A stretch of DNA of 7,971 bases from Elusimicrobiales bacterium (GTDB lineage: Bacteria > Elusimicrobiota > Elusimicrobia > Elusimicrobiales > Elusimicrobiaceae). Both the position numbers and the translations under genes were made by a program. The DNA lies in the NCBI GenBank assembly GCA_030540535.1, contig JAUNWB010000055.1, positions 1 to 7,971 of the forward strand. Direction: 5' to 3'. Below the pieces are notes generated by a model. It did no database searches and was not told the DNA's origin. It worked only from the letters and a program-made list of their open reading frames with translations. The first letter of the stretch is position 1, and the number at the start of each line of letters is the position of its first letter. Shown here one piece after another: positions 1 through 5,802 of the stretch.

Positions 1-2510
1 AAGAAGAAAAACTGGTAACGCTGCAAGGCTTTACCCCGGATACGCTGATCTGCGCCGAAGACGCCGCCAATAGCGGCAACCAGGAGTGGGCCAAAGCGTC
101 TTCCATTTTTGAATTTGACCAAGTGCCCGTGACGCAGCCCGCCGTCCAGGCCGCCCCCGCGCAAACCCAACCCGCGCAGGAGGCCGCTCCGGCCGCCGCA
201 AGCCAGAATACGGCTGACGAAGGTTTGGCCGCCTTACTGCTCGGCAAGTTGGACGCGCTGACCGCTCAAATTTCCGGCATGCAAGCCAAACTCGACGGCA
301 TGCAAACCAAACTGGAAGAAGCCGTCGCCGCCGCTCAACAGGCGCGCGAAACCGCCCGCCCGGCAGAAACCCCGGCGTATGTTCCTCCCACGGAAGAAGA
401 TGCCCACAATAATACCATCACCCTTACCCAACACGATTTAACGCCCGAAGTAAACGAAGACGCGTTAATCACCAATACGGCCAGCCTGGTTTCCAAAGCC
501 GAAGACATCGTGGCCGCCGCCAACACCACCCAAAACCAGACGGTGGATATGCTCGGCCCCGTGGATTTGGGCACGTCCGGAGAAACAGCCCTCGGCTCCA
601 ACGGGGGGGAAGACCTGGTCCTCAGCTCGGCCATGGATTCTTTATATAACGCCAAAACGCTTGAACAGTCCCAGGAAGAAAAAGAAAGCACTTTCCAGGA
701 TTTGTTAACTCCGGCGCAAGCCCAAAAACTGGCCGCCCAAGCCGATGCGGTTAAACAAGAAACGGCCACGCTGGACGACGCGTTAAAAGCCGCCGAAGAA
801 AAACCGGCCGTAACCGAAGAAGCCAAGGAAGCCTTCCTTTCCGAACTGACCGGAGAGAGCGCTCCGCAGGAAAACGCGATTGACCAGGTTATTAAAGAAA
901 AAGAAGAAGAGAAAAAAGCCAATACGTTAAGACTGGCCGCCGGTGCCGCCGCTATTGCCGCGGGTGCGGCCGCCATGGCTTCTTTAGGCGACGATAAAGA
1001 AGAAGAACCCGCACAGCCAGCCCAGGCCGAAGCGGAAGCAGCTCCCGCCGTTGCCGAAGAAAAGCCCCAAACGCTTGATTTTAACGATAACGACGCTCCC
1101 GCGCTCTCTATCGCGCCGGACGCCAAACAGCCCGAAGTGATGGAAGAAGTCCTGCCCGCTTCGCAAATGCCGGCTGATGAGCCCGCTCCGGCGCCACAAC
1201 CCGCCGCGCAGCCGCTTCCGGCCGCCACGGATATGCCGTCGCTCGATGACATTGGCGTAAAAGAAGTAAAAACAGCCGAAGAGGACGAAAAAGAAGAAAC
1301 GATGCAGGAACTCGTCCCCGGAGCCAAAACGGAACAGCCCGAAGGCGTACTTATTACGGATGCCGATTTGAAAGACGCGTTTACCGAACGCGACGCCCAA
1401 AGCGAACAGACGGTGGAACAGCTGTTCGGTATCGAACAGCCCGCCGCCCAGCCGGCCCAGGCCGAAGCCGCGCCCGCCGAAGCGCAGGAAATCCCGTCGC
1501 TCGACGCCATCGGCCAGCAAACGGCCGACCAGCCGCTGCCTGTGGCAAATCCGAACGATTTGACGGAAATCGAACTCAAAGAAGGTTCCACCTATTTGAT
1601 TTCGGACTTCGTACCGCCCGCCCAGGCCGACGGCAAAGAACTGCCCAAAGAATTGAGCGGTTTGGAGAATACAAACGTTACGGCTAAAGCCGAAGATAAA
1701 ACGGACGCTTTTACCGAAATCGTTTCCAGCACCCAACAAACGGAAAAACCCGTGCCCGCCGCCGAAAACGCGCCTGCGGATGTGACCGTTTCCCAGGTGA
1801 TTTTGGAAAACACCATTAAAACCAAACGCGGCGCAACGCTGGACATCAAAACCGTGCCGATGGTGCCGGAACCGGCAGAGTCCGAACGTCTCCAAATCGA
1901 CGGCCTGGAAGACGACATCAACGCCCAGCACGATTTGAAAGCCGCCGACGTAAAACCCGCCGGCAAAGCCAAAATGTTGGTAGGCGTGCTGGTGGCCCTG
2001 GTTTTGGCCGCGCTCATCTACGTTATGCTGGCTTTTATGAACTTAATCCCGGCGCAGTTTAACCTCTTGTCCTCCGACAAAGCGCAAGCGGAACAAATGG
2101 TCGCCCAGCAAGAACAAATGAACGAAATGCTGTACGAAGAACCGCAAAACGTTCCGCAGGCCGCGCCCCAACAGGCGGCAGTAAACCCGATGGACGCCGC
2201 TCTTGCGGAAGTGAAAAATTATCCGCTCGTAAACGGATTTACGCTCAAGGAATTTATTGAAGCCAAACATCCGGCGGCGCAGAACTTGATTACGTGGGAT
2301 ATTTCCACCGCCGTAGACCCGGACAATTACTCCGTTTTGGTAAAAGTTCCGCCGGAGAATCCGCAGAGCTTCAAAATTTCTTACCGCTTCAACTACAACA
2401 CGGTAACGAAATCGTTGGACCCGACCATCTCCGACGCCAAGAACTTGTTGGATTCCGCCGGCCAAGGCATGCCCGCTGCGGCCCCGCAGCAACCGGCCCC
2501 CGCGCTGTAA
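1..2510 (+). CDS. Large GYF-like single-pass membrane protein, 5' end outside window
   Basis: The frame is open from base 3 to the TAA at 2508-2510 (835 codons visible). A GTG at 123 is an internal valine rather than a likely start, because coding sequence continues upstream of it with no ribosome binding site. Visible residues 4-34 resemble the end of a GYF_2/DUF4339-type domain (TPDTLI at 11-16, then W29 and A32). Next come an Ala/Pro/Gln linker and a likely coiled coil at about 75-118 (LDALTAQI, MQAKLDGM, MQTKLEE). About 500 acidic, Ala/Pro/Glu-rich residues of probable disorder follow, containing an Ala/Gly hydrophobic patch at about 308-328. A strong transmembrane helix lies at about 657-680 (MLVGVLVALVLAALIYVMLA). 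The last 155 residues include a compact segment (YPLVNGFTLKEFIEAKHP, then a Tyr/Phe-rich beta-like stretch). Basic residues before the helix suggest a cytosolic N terminus and an exported C terminus. Function is unknown. GYF-like domains usually bind proline-rich peptides, so a scaffold role is only a guess. Confidence 0.85.
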   Translation, partial: EEKLVTLQGFTPDTLICAEDAANSGNQEWAKASSIFEFDQVPVTQPAVQAAPAQTQPAQEAAPAAASQNTADEGLAALLLGKLDALTAQISGMQAKLDGMQTKLEEAVAAAQQARETARPAETPAYVPPTEEDAHNNTITLTQHDLTPEVNEDALITNTASLVSKAEDIVAAANTTQNQTVDMLGPVDLGTSGETALGSNGGEDLVLSSAMDSLYNAKTLEQSQEEKESTFQDLLTPAQAQKLAAQADAVKQETATLDDALKAAEEKPAVTEEAKEAFLSELTGESAPQENAIDQVIKEKEEEKKANTLRLAAGAAAIAAGAAAMASLGDDKEEEPAQPAQAEAEAAPAVAEEKPQTLDFNDNDAPALSIAPDAKQPEVMEEVLPASQMPADEPAPAPQPAAQPLPAATDMPSLDDIGVKEVKTAEEDEKEETMQELVPGAKTEQPEGVLITDADLKDAFTERDAQSEQTVEQLFGIEQPAAQPAQAEAAPAEAQEIPSLDAIGQQTADQPLPVANPNDLTEIELKEGSTYLISDFVPPAQADGKELPKELSGLENTNVTAKAEDKTDAFTEIVSSTQQTEKPVPAAENAPADVTVSQVILENTIKTKRGATLDIKTVPMVPEPAESERLQIDGLEDDINAQHDLKAADVKPAGKAKMLVGVLVALVLAALIYVMLAFMNLIPAQFNLLSSDKAQAEQMVAQQEQMNEMLYEEPQNVPQAAPQQAAVNPMDAALAEVKNYPLVNGFTLKEFIEAKHPAAQNLITWDISTAVDPDNYSVLVKVPPENPQSFKISYRFNYNTVTKSLDPTISDAKNLLDSAGQGMPAAAPQQPAPAL

Positions 2511-2530
2511 GAAGCCAGCCAAACAGTTTA

Positions 2531-2560
2531 AAAGAACCCCGGGAAACCGGGGTTCTTTTT
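2531..2560 (+). terminator. Intrinsic terminator of the GYF-like gene
   Basis: A perfect 12-bp stem (AAAGAACCCCGG at 2531-2542, CCGGGGTTCTTT at 2547-2558) closes a GAAA tetraloop and runs into five T's at 2556-2560. It begins 20 bases after the stop codon. The A-run on the left arm could make it partly bidirectional. Confidence 0.95.
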
Positions 2561-2693
2561 GTATGTTGTAAAAACCCCTCAGCCCGGCGGGGGGTAATAA
2601 AGGTTAGTCTTGTGCGCGGAATTGTTGCGTTGGAAATATTTTTTCTGCAGACAGGGAAGAAAAATACAAAGGAACAATGTAAATAAAAAATGT

Positions 2694-2759
2694 CGTCATT
2701 CCCGAGTATTTTTTCGCCACGTCATTCCCAAAGACTTCCCCACGCCGTCATTCCGACAC
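2694..2759 (+). repeat. Three CGTCATTCC words at exact 26-base spacing
   Basis: CGTCATTCC occurs at 2694-2702, 2720-2728 and 2746-2754, each exactly 26 bases after the last. The sequence between the words is not conserved. A fourth, variant copy (CGTCATTACC) begins at 2836. It sits in an imperfect hairpin in which ATTACCGA (2840-2847) can pair with TCGGGAAT (2857-2864) with one mismatch. GTCATTCC-type words are common in dispersed bacterial intergenic repeats, so these are probably units or fragments of such an element. Confidence 0.6.
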
Positions 2760-2766
2760 GCTGCGC

Positions 2767-2802
2767 GCCGCACCCTGCGGCTGGCCTGGAAGGTGCCGCC
2801 AA
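2767..2802 (+). repeat. 36-base direct repeat, copy 1
   Basis: This copy matches 2905-2940 at 34 of 36 positions by hand alignment. Its first 15 bases form a small hairpin (GCCGCA, loop CCC, TGCGGC), and the unit also contains GGTGCCGCCAA. Similarity continues loosely past the end (ATTCGGAGATGAC here, CCTTTGGGGAGGACA in copy 2). Confidence 0.85.
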
Positions 2803-2904
2803 CATTCGGAGATGACACGTATTCTTTCGTTCATTCGTCATTACCGAAGGTCGTAGTCGGGAATCTGTCGTTATAAATAAAAAGGAGAGCCCCGAACGTT
2901 ACGT

Positions 2905-2940
2905 GCCGCACCCAGCGGCTGGCCTGCAAGGTGCCGCCAA
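2905..2940 (+). repeat. 36-base direct repeat, copy 2
   Basis: Second copy of the unit at 2767-2802, starting 138 bases after the first, with two differences (T to A at unit position 10, G to C at position 23). The first difference shortens the hairpin stem to 5 bp (GCCGC, loop ACCCA, GCGGC). Two copies in a non-coding spacer suggest a dispersed element that has inserted or duplicated here. Confidence 0.85.
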
Positions 2941-3055
2941 ACCTTTGGGGAGGACAGCGTAATGGGGACAAGCGGTATGGAAGAAAACGCAAAAGAGGGG
3001 CAGTAGGAGCGGCGCGGAGCAATCGTTAGCAGAGAAAAGGAAAGCCCCATGGAAG

Positions 3056-3092
3056 AAAAATCCCCGGGAGGGGGAAACCCTCCCGGGGATTT
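3056..3092 (-). terminator. Intrinsic terminator of pepT
   Basis: A perfect 15-bp inverted repeat (left arm 3058-3072, right arm 3078-3092, 5-base loop) has a GC-rich core, TCCCCGGGAGGG. Read on the minus strand, it is followed by a T-run from the A's at 3056-3060. It lies about 18 bases beyond the pepT stop codon. Confidence 0.93.
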
Positions 3093-3110
3093 ATTCTTTG
3101 CAAAATACGC

Positions 3111-4346
3111 TTATTTTACCGCATTCTTGGCGACGCTTTCCAATACGTGGAACGCTTTTTCCACCCACGTCATGCTCAGCCATTCATACGGGCCGTGCGG
3201 GTTTTCGTATCCGGCAAACAAGTTGGGGGTCGGCAGCCCTTGCAAGGAAAGCTGGGAGCCGTCCGTCCCGCCGCGCGCTTGGGTCAAGCGGTACTCCACC
3301 TTATTTTCTTTTAAGGCTTCTTCCAACAGTTCCATGGCGCGGGGTTGTTCTTTCAAAATTTCGCGCATGTTGCGGTATTGTTCTTTGAATTTCACTTCAA
3401 TTTTGGCGGCCGGATATTTTTTGCGTTTTTCTTCGGCCAGTTCTTCCAACATTACTTTGAAATGTTCAAATTTGGCAAGGTCATGCTCGCGCACGATACC
3501 GCGCAGCGTGGCACTCTCTAACCCGCCTTCAATGTCTTTAAACAGCACAAATCCGTCTTCGCCGTCGGTAGTTTCGGGCAGTTTGTCTTCCGGCCAGGAA
3601 GAAACGATATCCGCCGCAATACGCACCGGGTTGGCCATAAAACCTTTGGCGGAACCGGGGTGGCAGGATTTACCCGTAATGTGAATGGTAACCGTATCGG
3701 CGTTGAAGTTGCCGCAGTCCACTTCGCCCAAATTCGCGCCGTCCACGGTATATGCAAAATCCGCGCCGAAGCGTTCAATGTCAAAGTATCCGATGCCGGT
3801 GCCGATTTCTTCGTCAATCGTAAATGCGGCTTTAATCGGGCCATGTTCGATTTCGGGGTGCGCCAAAAGATGTTCGGCCAGCGTCATAATCGTGGCGATG
3901 CCGATTTTATCGTCGCCTCCCAAGAGTGTATTGCCGTCCGCAGTGACGATATCATCCCCTACACAAAGTTTCAAATTCGGGGCGGTTTCGGGCGATAAAA
4001 ACATGTTTTTATCGGCGTTAATCGTCAGCGTGCCGCCGTCATAATTGGGGTGAAGAACGGGGCGGACGTCTTTGCCGCTGTAATCGCATACGGTATCCAT
4101 GTGTGCCAAGAATCCGATAACGGGGGCTTTTTTATCCGTATTGGCCGGCAGTAACCCGGTAACGATGCCGAATTCGTCCACTTCCACTTCCTGGAAGCCG
4201 ACGGTTTTCATTTCGGCCGCCAGCATGTGCGCAAACGAAATTTGCGACGGCGTGCTGGGCACGGATTTGCTCGCCGGGTCGCTGGTGGTTTCCACGGCGG
4301 CGTAACGGATAAAACGGTTATAAATTTTTTGTTGTAAAGGATTCAT
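3111..4346 (-). CDS. pepT: Peptidase T (aminotripeptidase, M20B family)
   Basis: A cytosolic di-zinc metallopeptidase expected to remove the N-terminal residue from tripeptides, the last steps of peptide use. The protein has 411 residues, close to the roughly 408 of E. coli PepT, and appears complete. The M20 metal and catalytic motifs are all visible: H82 and D84 in FLAHMDTV, D145 in GGDDKIG, the catalytic and bridging pair E179/E180 in IDEEIG, D202 in TVDGAN, and H384 in NPHGPYEW. The dimerisation (lid) domain lies between about residues 205 and 310, with the typical GKSCHPGSAKG. The ATG at 4344-4346 is preceded by GGAG (minus strand) at normal spacing. It is transcribed alone, divergently from the lipoprotein gene, and ends at the strong hairpin at 3056-3092. 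The full motif set and length leave little room for another M20 peptidase. Confidence 0.96.
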   Translation of the reverse strand: MNPLQQKIYNRFIRYAAVETTSDPASKSVPSTPSQISFAHMLAAEMKTVGFQEVEVDEFGIVTGLLPANTDKKAPVIGFLAHMDTVCDYSGKDVRPVLHPNYDGGTLTINADKNMFLSPETAPNLKLCVGDDIVTADGNTLLGGDDKIGIATIMTLAEHLLAHPEIEHGPIKAAFTIDEEIGTGIGYFDIERFGADFAYTVDGANLGEVDCGNFNADTVTIHITGKSCHPGSAKGFMANPVRIAADIVSSWPEDKLPETTDGEDGFVLFKDIEGGLESATLRGIVREHDLAKFEHFKVMLEELAEEKRKKYPAAKIEVKFKEQYRNMREILKEQPRAMELLEEALKENKVEYRLTQARGGTDGSQLSLQGLPTPNLFAGYENPHGPYEWLSMTWVEKAFHVLESVAKNAVK

Positions 4347-4430
4347 AATTTCTCCATAAATGTTTCATTTTATTATACAATTATTTTATACCCGCCCGGA
4401 AACGGACGGAAAATATCTTTCGGAGGACCC
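4347..4430. promoter_or_regulatory. Divergent control region of pepT and the lipoprotein gene
   Basis: These 84 bases hold the start signals of both genes. On the minus strand a TATAAT (4372-4377 complement, read TTGTATAAT) is a good -10 for pepT, but no convincing -35 is seen 17 bases away. The pepT ribosome binding site is GGAG at 4351-4354 (complement). On the plus strand the AT-rich run 4368-4390 offers several -10-like words, none clearly best. The lipoprotein ribosome binding site GGAGG is at 4422-4426. A small hairpin (CCGCCCG, GAAA, CGGACGG, one mismatch) at 4392-4409 lies in the lipoprotein leader. Confidence 0.55.
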
Positions 4431-4904
4431 ATGAAAAAACTGTTTTTATGCTTGCTTGCCGCCGTTTTTTTTACCGCTTGTTCCACCGTGCAGGAAGCCC
4501 AAAATTTAGCGAACTGCAAATTTGCGCTTAAAAGCGTGGAGCTGACCAATTACAATTTAACTTCTTTTGATTTCGACGTCGTCATCGCCATTACCAATAT
4601 GAATAAAAAACAGGCCGCCGCGCTTAAACGCTTTGACGGCAAACTGACCGTAAACGACGATTACATGGCCGACATTACGCTGCGGGATATCCGCATTGAA
4701 CCCAATTCCGTCAAAAACGCCAAAGCCAAAGTAAAAGTACCCATGGCCACGTTCAGCAACAAAGTGCTGGGGCTTATCAGCATGGGCAGCGGCACGCTGG
4801 ACTACCATTTGACGGGCACCATGTATTTTGAAGGCCCGCTGGGGACGGAAATCCCCATGCCGGTGGACATCGGCCGCTACGGCAGCTACACGATTACGGA
4901 CTAA
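4431..4904 (+). CDS. LEA14/WHy-domain-like lipoprotein
   Basis: A 157-residue protein, complete, with ATG 4 bases after GGAGG. The N terminus is a lipoprotein signal: MKK, a hydrophobic stretch, then the lipobox FTAC with C17 as the acylation site. The remainder fits a single LEA_2 (water-stress and hypersensitive response, WHy) beta-sandwich: VELTNYNLTSFDFDVVIAI, then TNMNKKQ where family members usually have an N-P-N turn, then LTVNDDYMADITL and the hydrophobic strand AKAKVKVPM. Bacterial proteins of this family are small periplasmic or membrane-anchored lipoproteins of poorly known role, sometimes linked to desiccation tolerance. No Lol-avoidance Asp is at +2 (Ser18), so outer-membrane sorting is plausible. 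It is the only gene between the divergent region and the structured RNA downstream. No terminator is seen directly after its stop, so its transcript may run into that RNA. Confidence 0.75.
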   Translation: MKKLFLCLLAAVFFTACSTVQEAQNLANCKFALKSVELTNYNLTSFDFDVVIAITNMNKKQAAALKRFDGKLTVNDDYMADITLRDIRIEPNSVKNAKAKVKVPMATFSNKVLGLISMGSGTLDYHLTGTMYFEGPLGTEIPMPVDIGRYGSYTITD

Positions 4905-4920
4905 GAGGATTTTTTAAGAA

Positions 4921-5156
4921 GGGCCCGGGAACACCCGGTAAACATTTATCTGTTTTTGGAACCGTATGCAGAATACGGAGAGCCGTTTGTACAAGCGGCA
5001 TTCTTGCAGTCCAAAAACAGTCGTTTTAGGCACAAAGCAGACGGACTAATTACCCGGCTGTTTTGTGCCGAGTGTTTGCCGCCCGCAAGGGCGGCAAACC
5101 ACGGCTGTTATGCTTTGGGTTACTGCAAGAAGCTCAAACGTAACAGCCGTTTTTTT
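4921..5156 (+). ncRNA. Candidate structured RNA or pilin leader, family unknown
   Basis: At least seven helices pack into 236 bases. H1: CCGGG/CCCGG (4925-4929, 4934-4938). H2: a perfect 11-bp closing stem CTGTTTTTGGA/TCCAAAAACAG (4950-4960, 5010-5020) that encloses H3 (CCGTAT/ATACGG, 4962-4978) and H4 (GCCGTTT/AAGCGGC with loop GTAC, 4982-4999), making a branched junction. H5: GGCACAAAGCAG with CTGTTTTGTGCC (5029-5040, 5058-5069), 12 bp with one G-U, then CGG/CCG inside. H6: a perfect 11-bp stem with a GCAA loop (5074-5099). H7: the terminator stem (5101-5150) and T-run. There is no open frame with a ribosome binding site. I checked from memory for RNase P RNA, tmRNA, SRP RNA, 6S, T-box, and the TPP, cobalamin and c-di-GMP riboswitch cores and recognised none. 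The pilin start lies 41 bases beyond, so a cis leader is as possible as a free small RNA. No promoter of its own is evident. Confidence 0.6.
5101..5156 (+). terminator. Intrinsic terminator at the 3' end of the structured RNA
   Basis: A perfect 10-bp stem, ACGGCTGTTA (5101-5110) with TAACAGCCGT (5141-5150), is followed by seven T's (5150-5156). The 30-base apical part can extend the helix with TTTGGG/CTCAAA (5114-5119, 5133-5138, one G-U). It sits between the lipoprotein and pilin genes and would stop transcription before the pilin unless read through or unfolded. Confidence 0.85.
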
Positions 5157-5196
5157 GCGGGCTGTTTTCCAAAAACGGACATTCAAGGAGAACGTC

Positions 5197-5739
5197 ATGC
5201 AAAAAAATAAGAGAGGGTTTACCCTCATTGAATTATTAGTCGTGGTGCTGATTATCGGCATTTTGGCGGCCGTTGCGCTGCCGCAGTACGAAAAAGCGGT
5301 AAATAAGGCTCGTATAGCTCGATGGATGCCTTTGGGAAAAACGCTCGCCGCTTCTATTGATTCTTATTATATGGCAAACGGGTCTTGCCCGACCTCATTT
5401 GACCAACTAGATGTATTGCCAGCAGGAGCAACAGATTTTTACGGGAATCCCTATGAAACGGGGGACAGAGTCTTTTATAGCGTACAGAATGGAGGGACAA
5501 ACCAAAGTACCCCTGGGGTGCGAGTCCGTTTTGATTTAGTGACCCCCTGTATCTGCTCGTCGCAAATGGCTTTTACAGATGACCAAGAATTATGGATGCA
5601 TTTTTTTCCAAGTAGTTACTCTAACGCCTCACTAGCTGGGAAAATTGAATGTGCAGGAAATGGAAAGAGTATGGATATTTGCAAAAGTTTAGCAAAAAAC
5701 TCCACCCCACGAAACAATAGATGGTACCAATTAAATTAG
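5197..5739 (+). CDS. Type IV pilin (prepilin)
   Basis: A 180-residue prepilin. The ATG at 5197 is chosen because AAGGAG (5185-5190) lies 6 bases upstream and the leader is then a normal 7 residues (MQKNKRG). An upstream ATG at 5065 in the same frame would run through the terminator hairpin. Prepilin peptidase should cut between G7 and F8. The mature protein starts FTLIE with the conserved Glu at +5, a hydrophobic helix to about +21, and Pro22 and Tyr24 (ALPQYEKAV). The globular part has five cysteines (64, 118, 120, 152, 162). C152 and C162, near the end before KSL, probably form the C-terminal disulfide loop, and C118/C120 lie in TPCICSS. No pilus assembly gene (PilB, PilC, PilQ) is in the window. 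The N-terminal third is GC-rich like its neighbours, but the distal part drops to about 30% GC at 5641-5700 (hand count), as in a fast-varying or imported tail. Whether it is a major pilin or a minor pseudopilin cannot be told. Confidence 0.95.
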   Translation: MQKNKRGFTLIELLVVVLIIGILAAVALPQYEKAVNKARIARWMPLGKTLAASIDSYYMANGSCPTSFDQLDVLPAGATDFYGNPYETGDRVFYSVQNGGTNQSTPGVRVRFDLVTPCICSSQMAFTDDQELWMHFFPSSYSNASLAGKIECAGNGKSMDICKSLAKNSTPRNNRWYQLN

Positions 5740-5740
5740 C

Positions 5741-5772
5741 AAATCCCCGGTAAATATTTTTACCGGGGATTT
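5741..5772. terminator. Shared terminator between convergent pilin and feoB
   Basis: A perfect 14-bp inverted repeat (AAATCCCCGGTAAA at 5741-5754, TTTACCGGGGATTT at 5759-5772, 4-base loop) starts 2 bases after the pilin stop and lies 30 bases beyond the feoB stop on the other strand. The T-tails are short on both sides, which fits a bidirectional terminator. Confidence 0.9.
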
Positions 5773-5802
5773 CATTTGGCATTTTTAAACGACTTTCTGT
5801 AT

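Larger units (their letters stand above)
2561..3055. other. Gene-free spacer between convergent genes, built of repeats
   Basis: No credible gene is seen in these 495 bases. Both flanking genes end here, each with its own terminator. The open frames that cross it (for example + 2610-2876 and - 2831-3022) have Arg/Pro/Phe-rich, low-information translations with no ribosome binding site, as expected of translated repeat DNA. At 2574-2595, ACCCC and GGGGT arms with a T-run on the minus strand could be a weak second terminator. A 14-codon open frame at 2962-3006 follows a GGGGAGG and is not counted as a gene. The repeats are listed separately. Confidence 0.7.

Noticed and set aside
335..1591. 418-codon open frame on the minus strand inside the first gene, and a 315-codon one at 984-1931
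   Set aside because: Both are shadows of GC-rich Ala/Glu/Pro codons on the plus strand. The translations are Ser/Ala- or Arg/Gly/Phe-rich low-complexity strings with no recognisable domain.
2610..2876. 88-codon frame on the plus strand in the repeat spacer
   Set aside because: It has a non-ATG start and no ribosome binding site, and most of it is translated repeat sequence, including the 36-base unit.
2694..2940. CRISPR array reading of the 26-base periodic words
   Set aside because: Only 9 bases recur per 26-base step, there are just three copies, and no cas genes are nearby. The repeat is too short for a CRISPR repeat.
2962..3006. 14-codon micro-frame with a GGGGAGG upstream
   Set aside because: The spacing is reasonable, but the peptide is very short and hydrophilic, with no promoter and no conservation evidence. 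It follows directly on repeat copy 2.
3049..3684. 211-codon open frame on the plus strand opposite pepT
   Set aside because: It begins in the pepT terminator and lies antisense to a gene with full M20 catalytic motifs. Its Ser-rich translation is a shadow.
4921..5156. Structured segment as RNase P RNA, tmRNA, SRP RNA or 6S RNA
   Set aside because: None of the conserved cores I remember is present (no RNase P GAGGAAAGTCC-type core, no tRNA-like acceptor end, no SRP GGAAGGAAGCA-type tip, no single long rod with a central bubble).
5065..5196. Upstream in-frame ATG extending the pilin by 44 residues
   Set aside because: The extension would translate through the 11-bp and terminator hairpins and place the prepilin cleavage site at residue 51. 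The ATG at 5197 has the ribosome binding site and a normal 7-residue leader.
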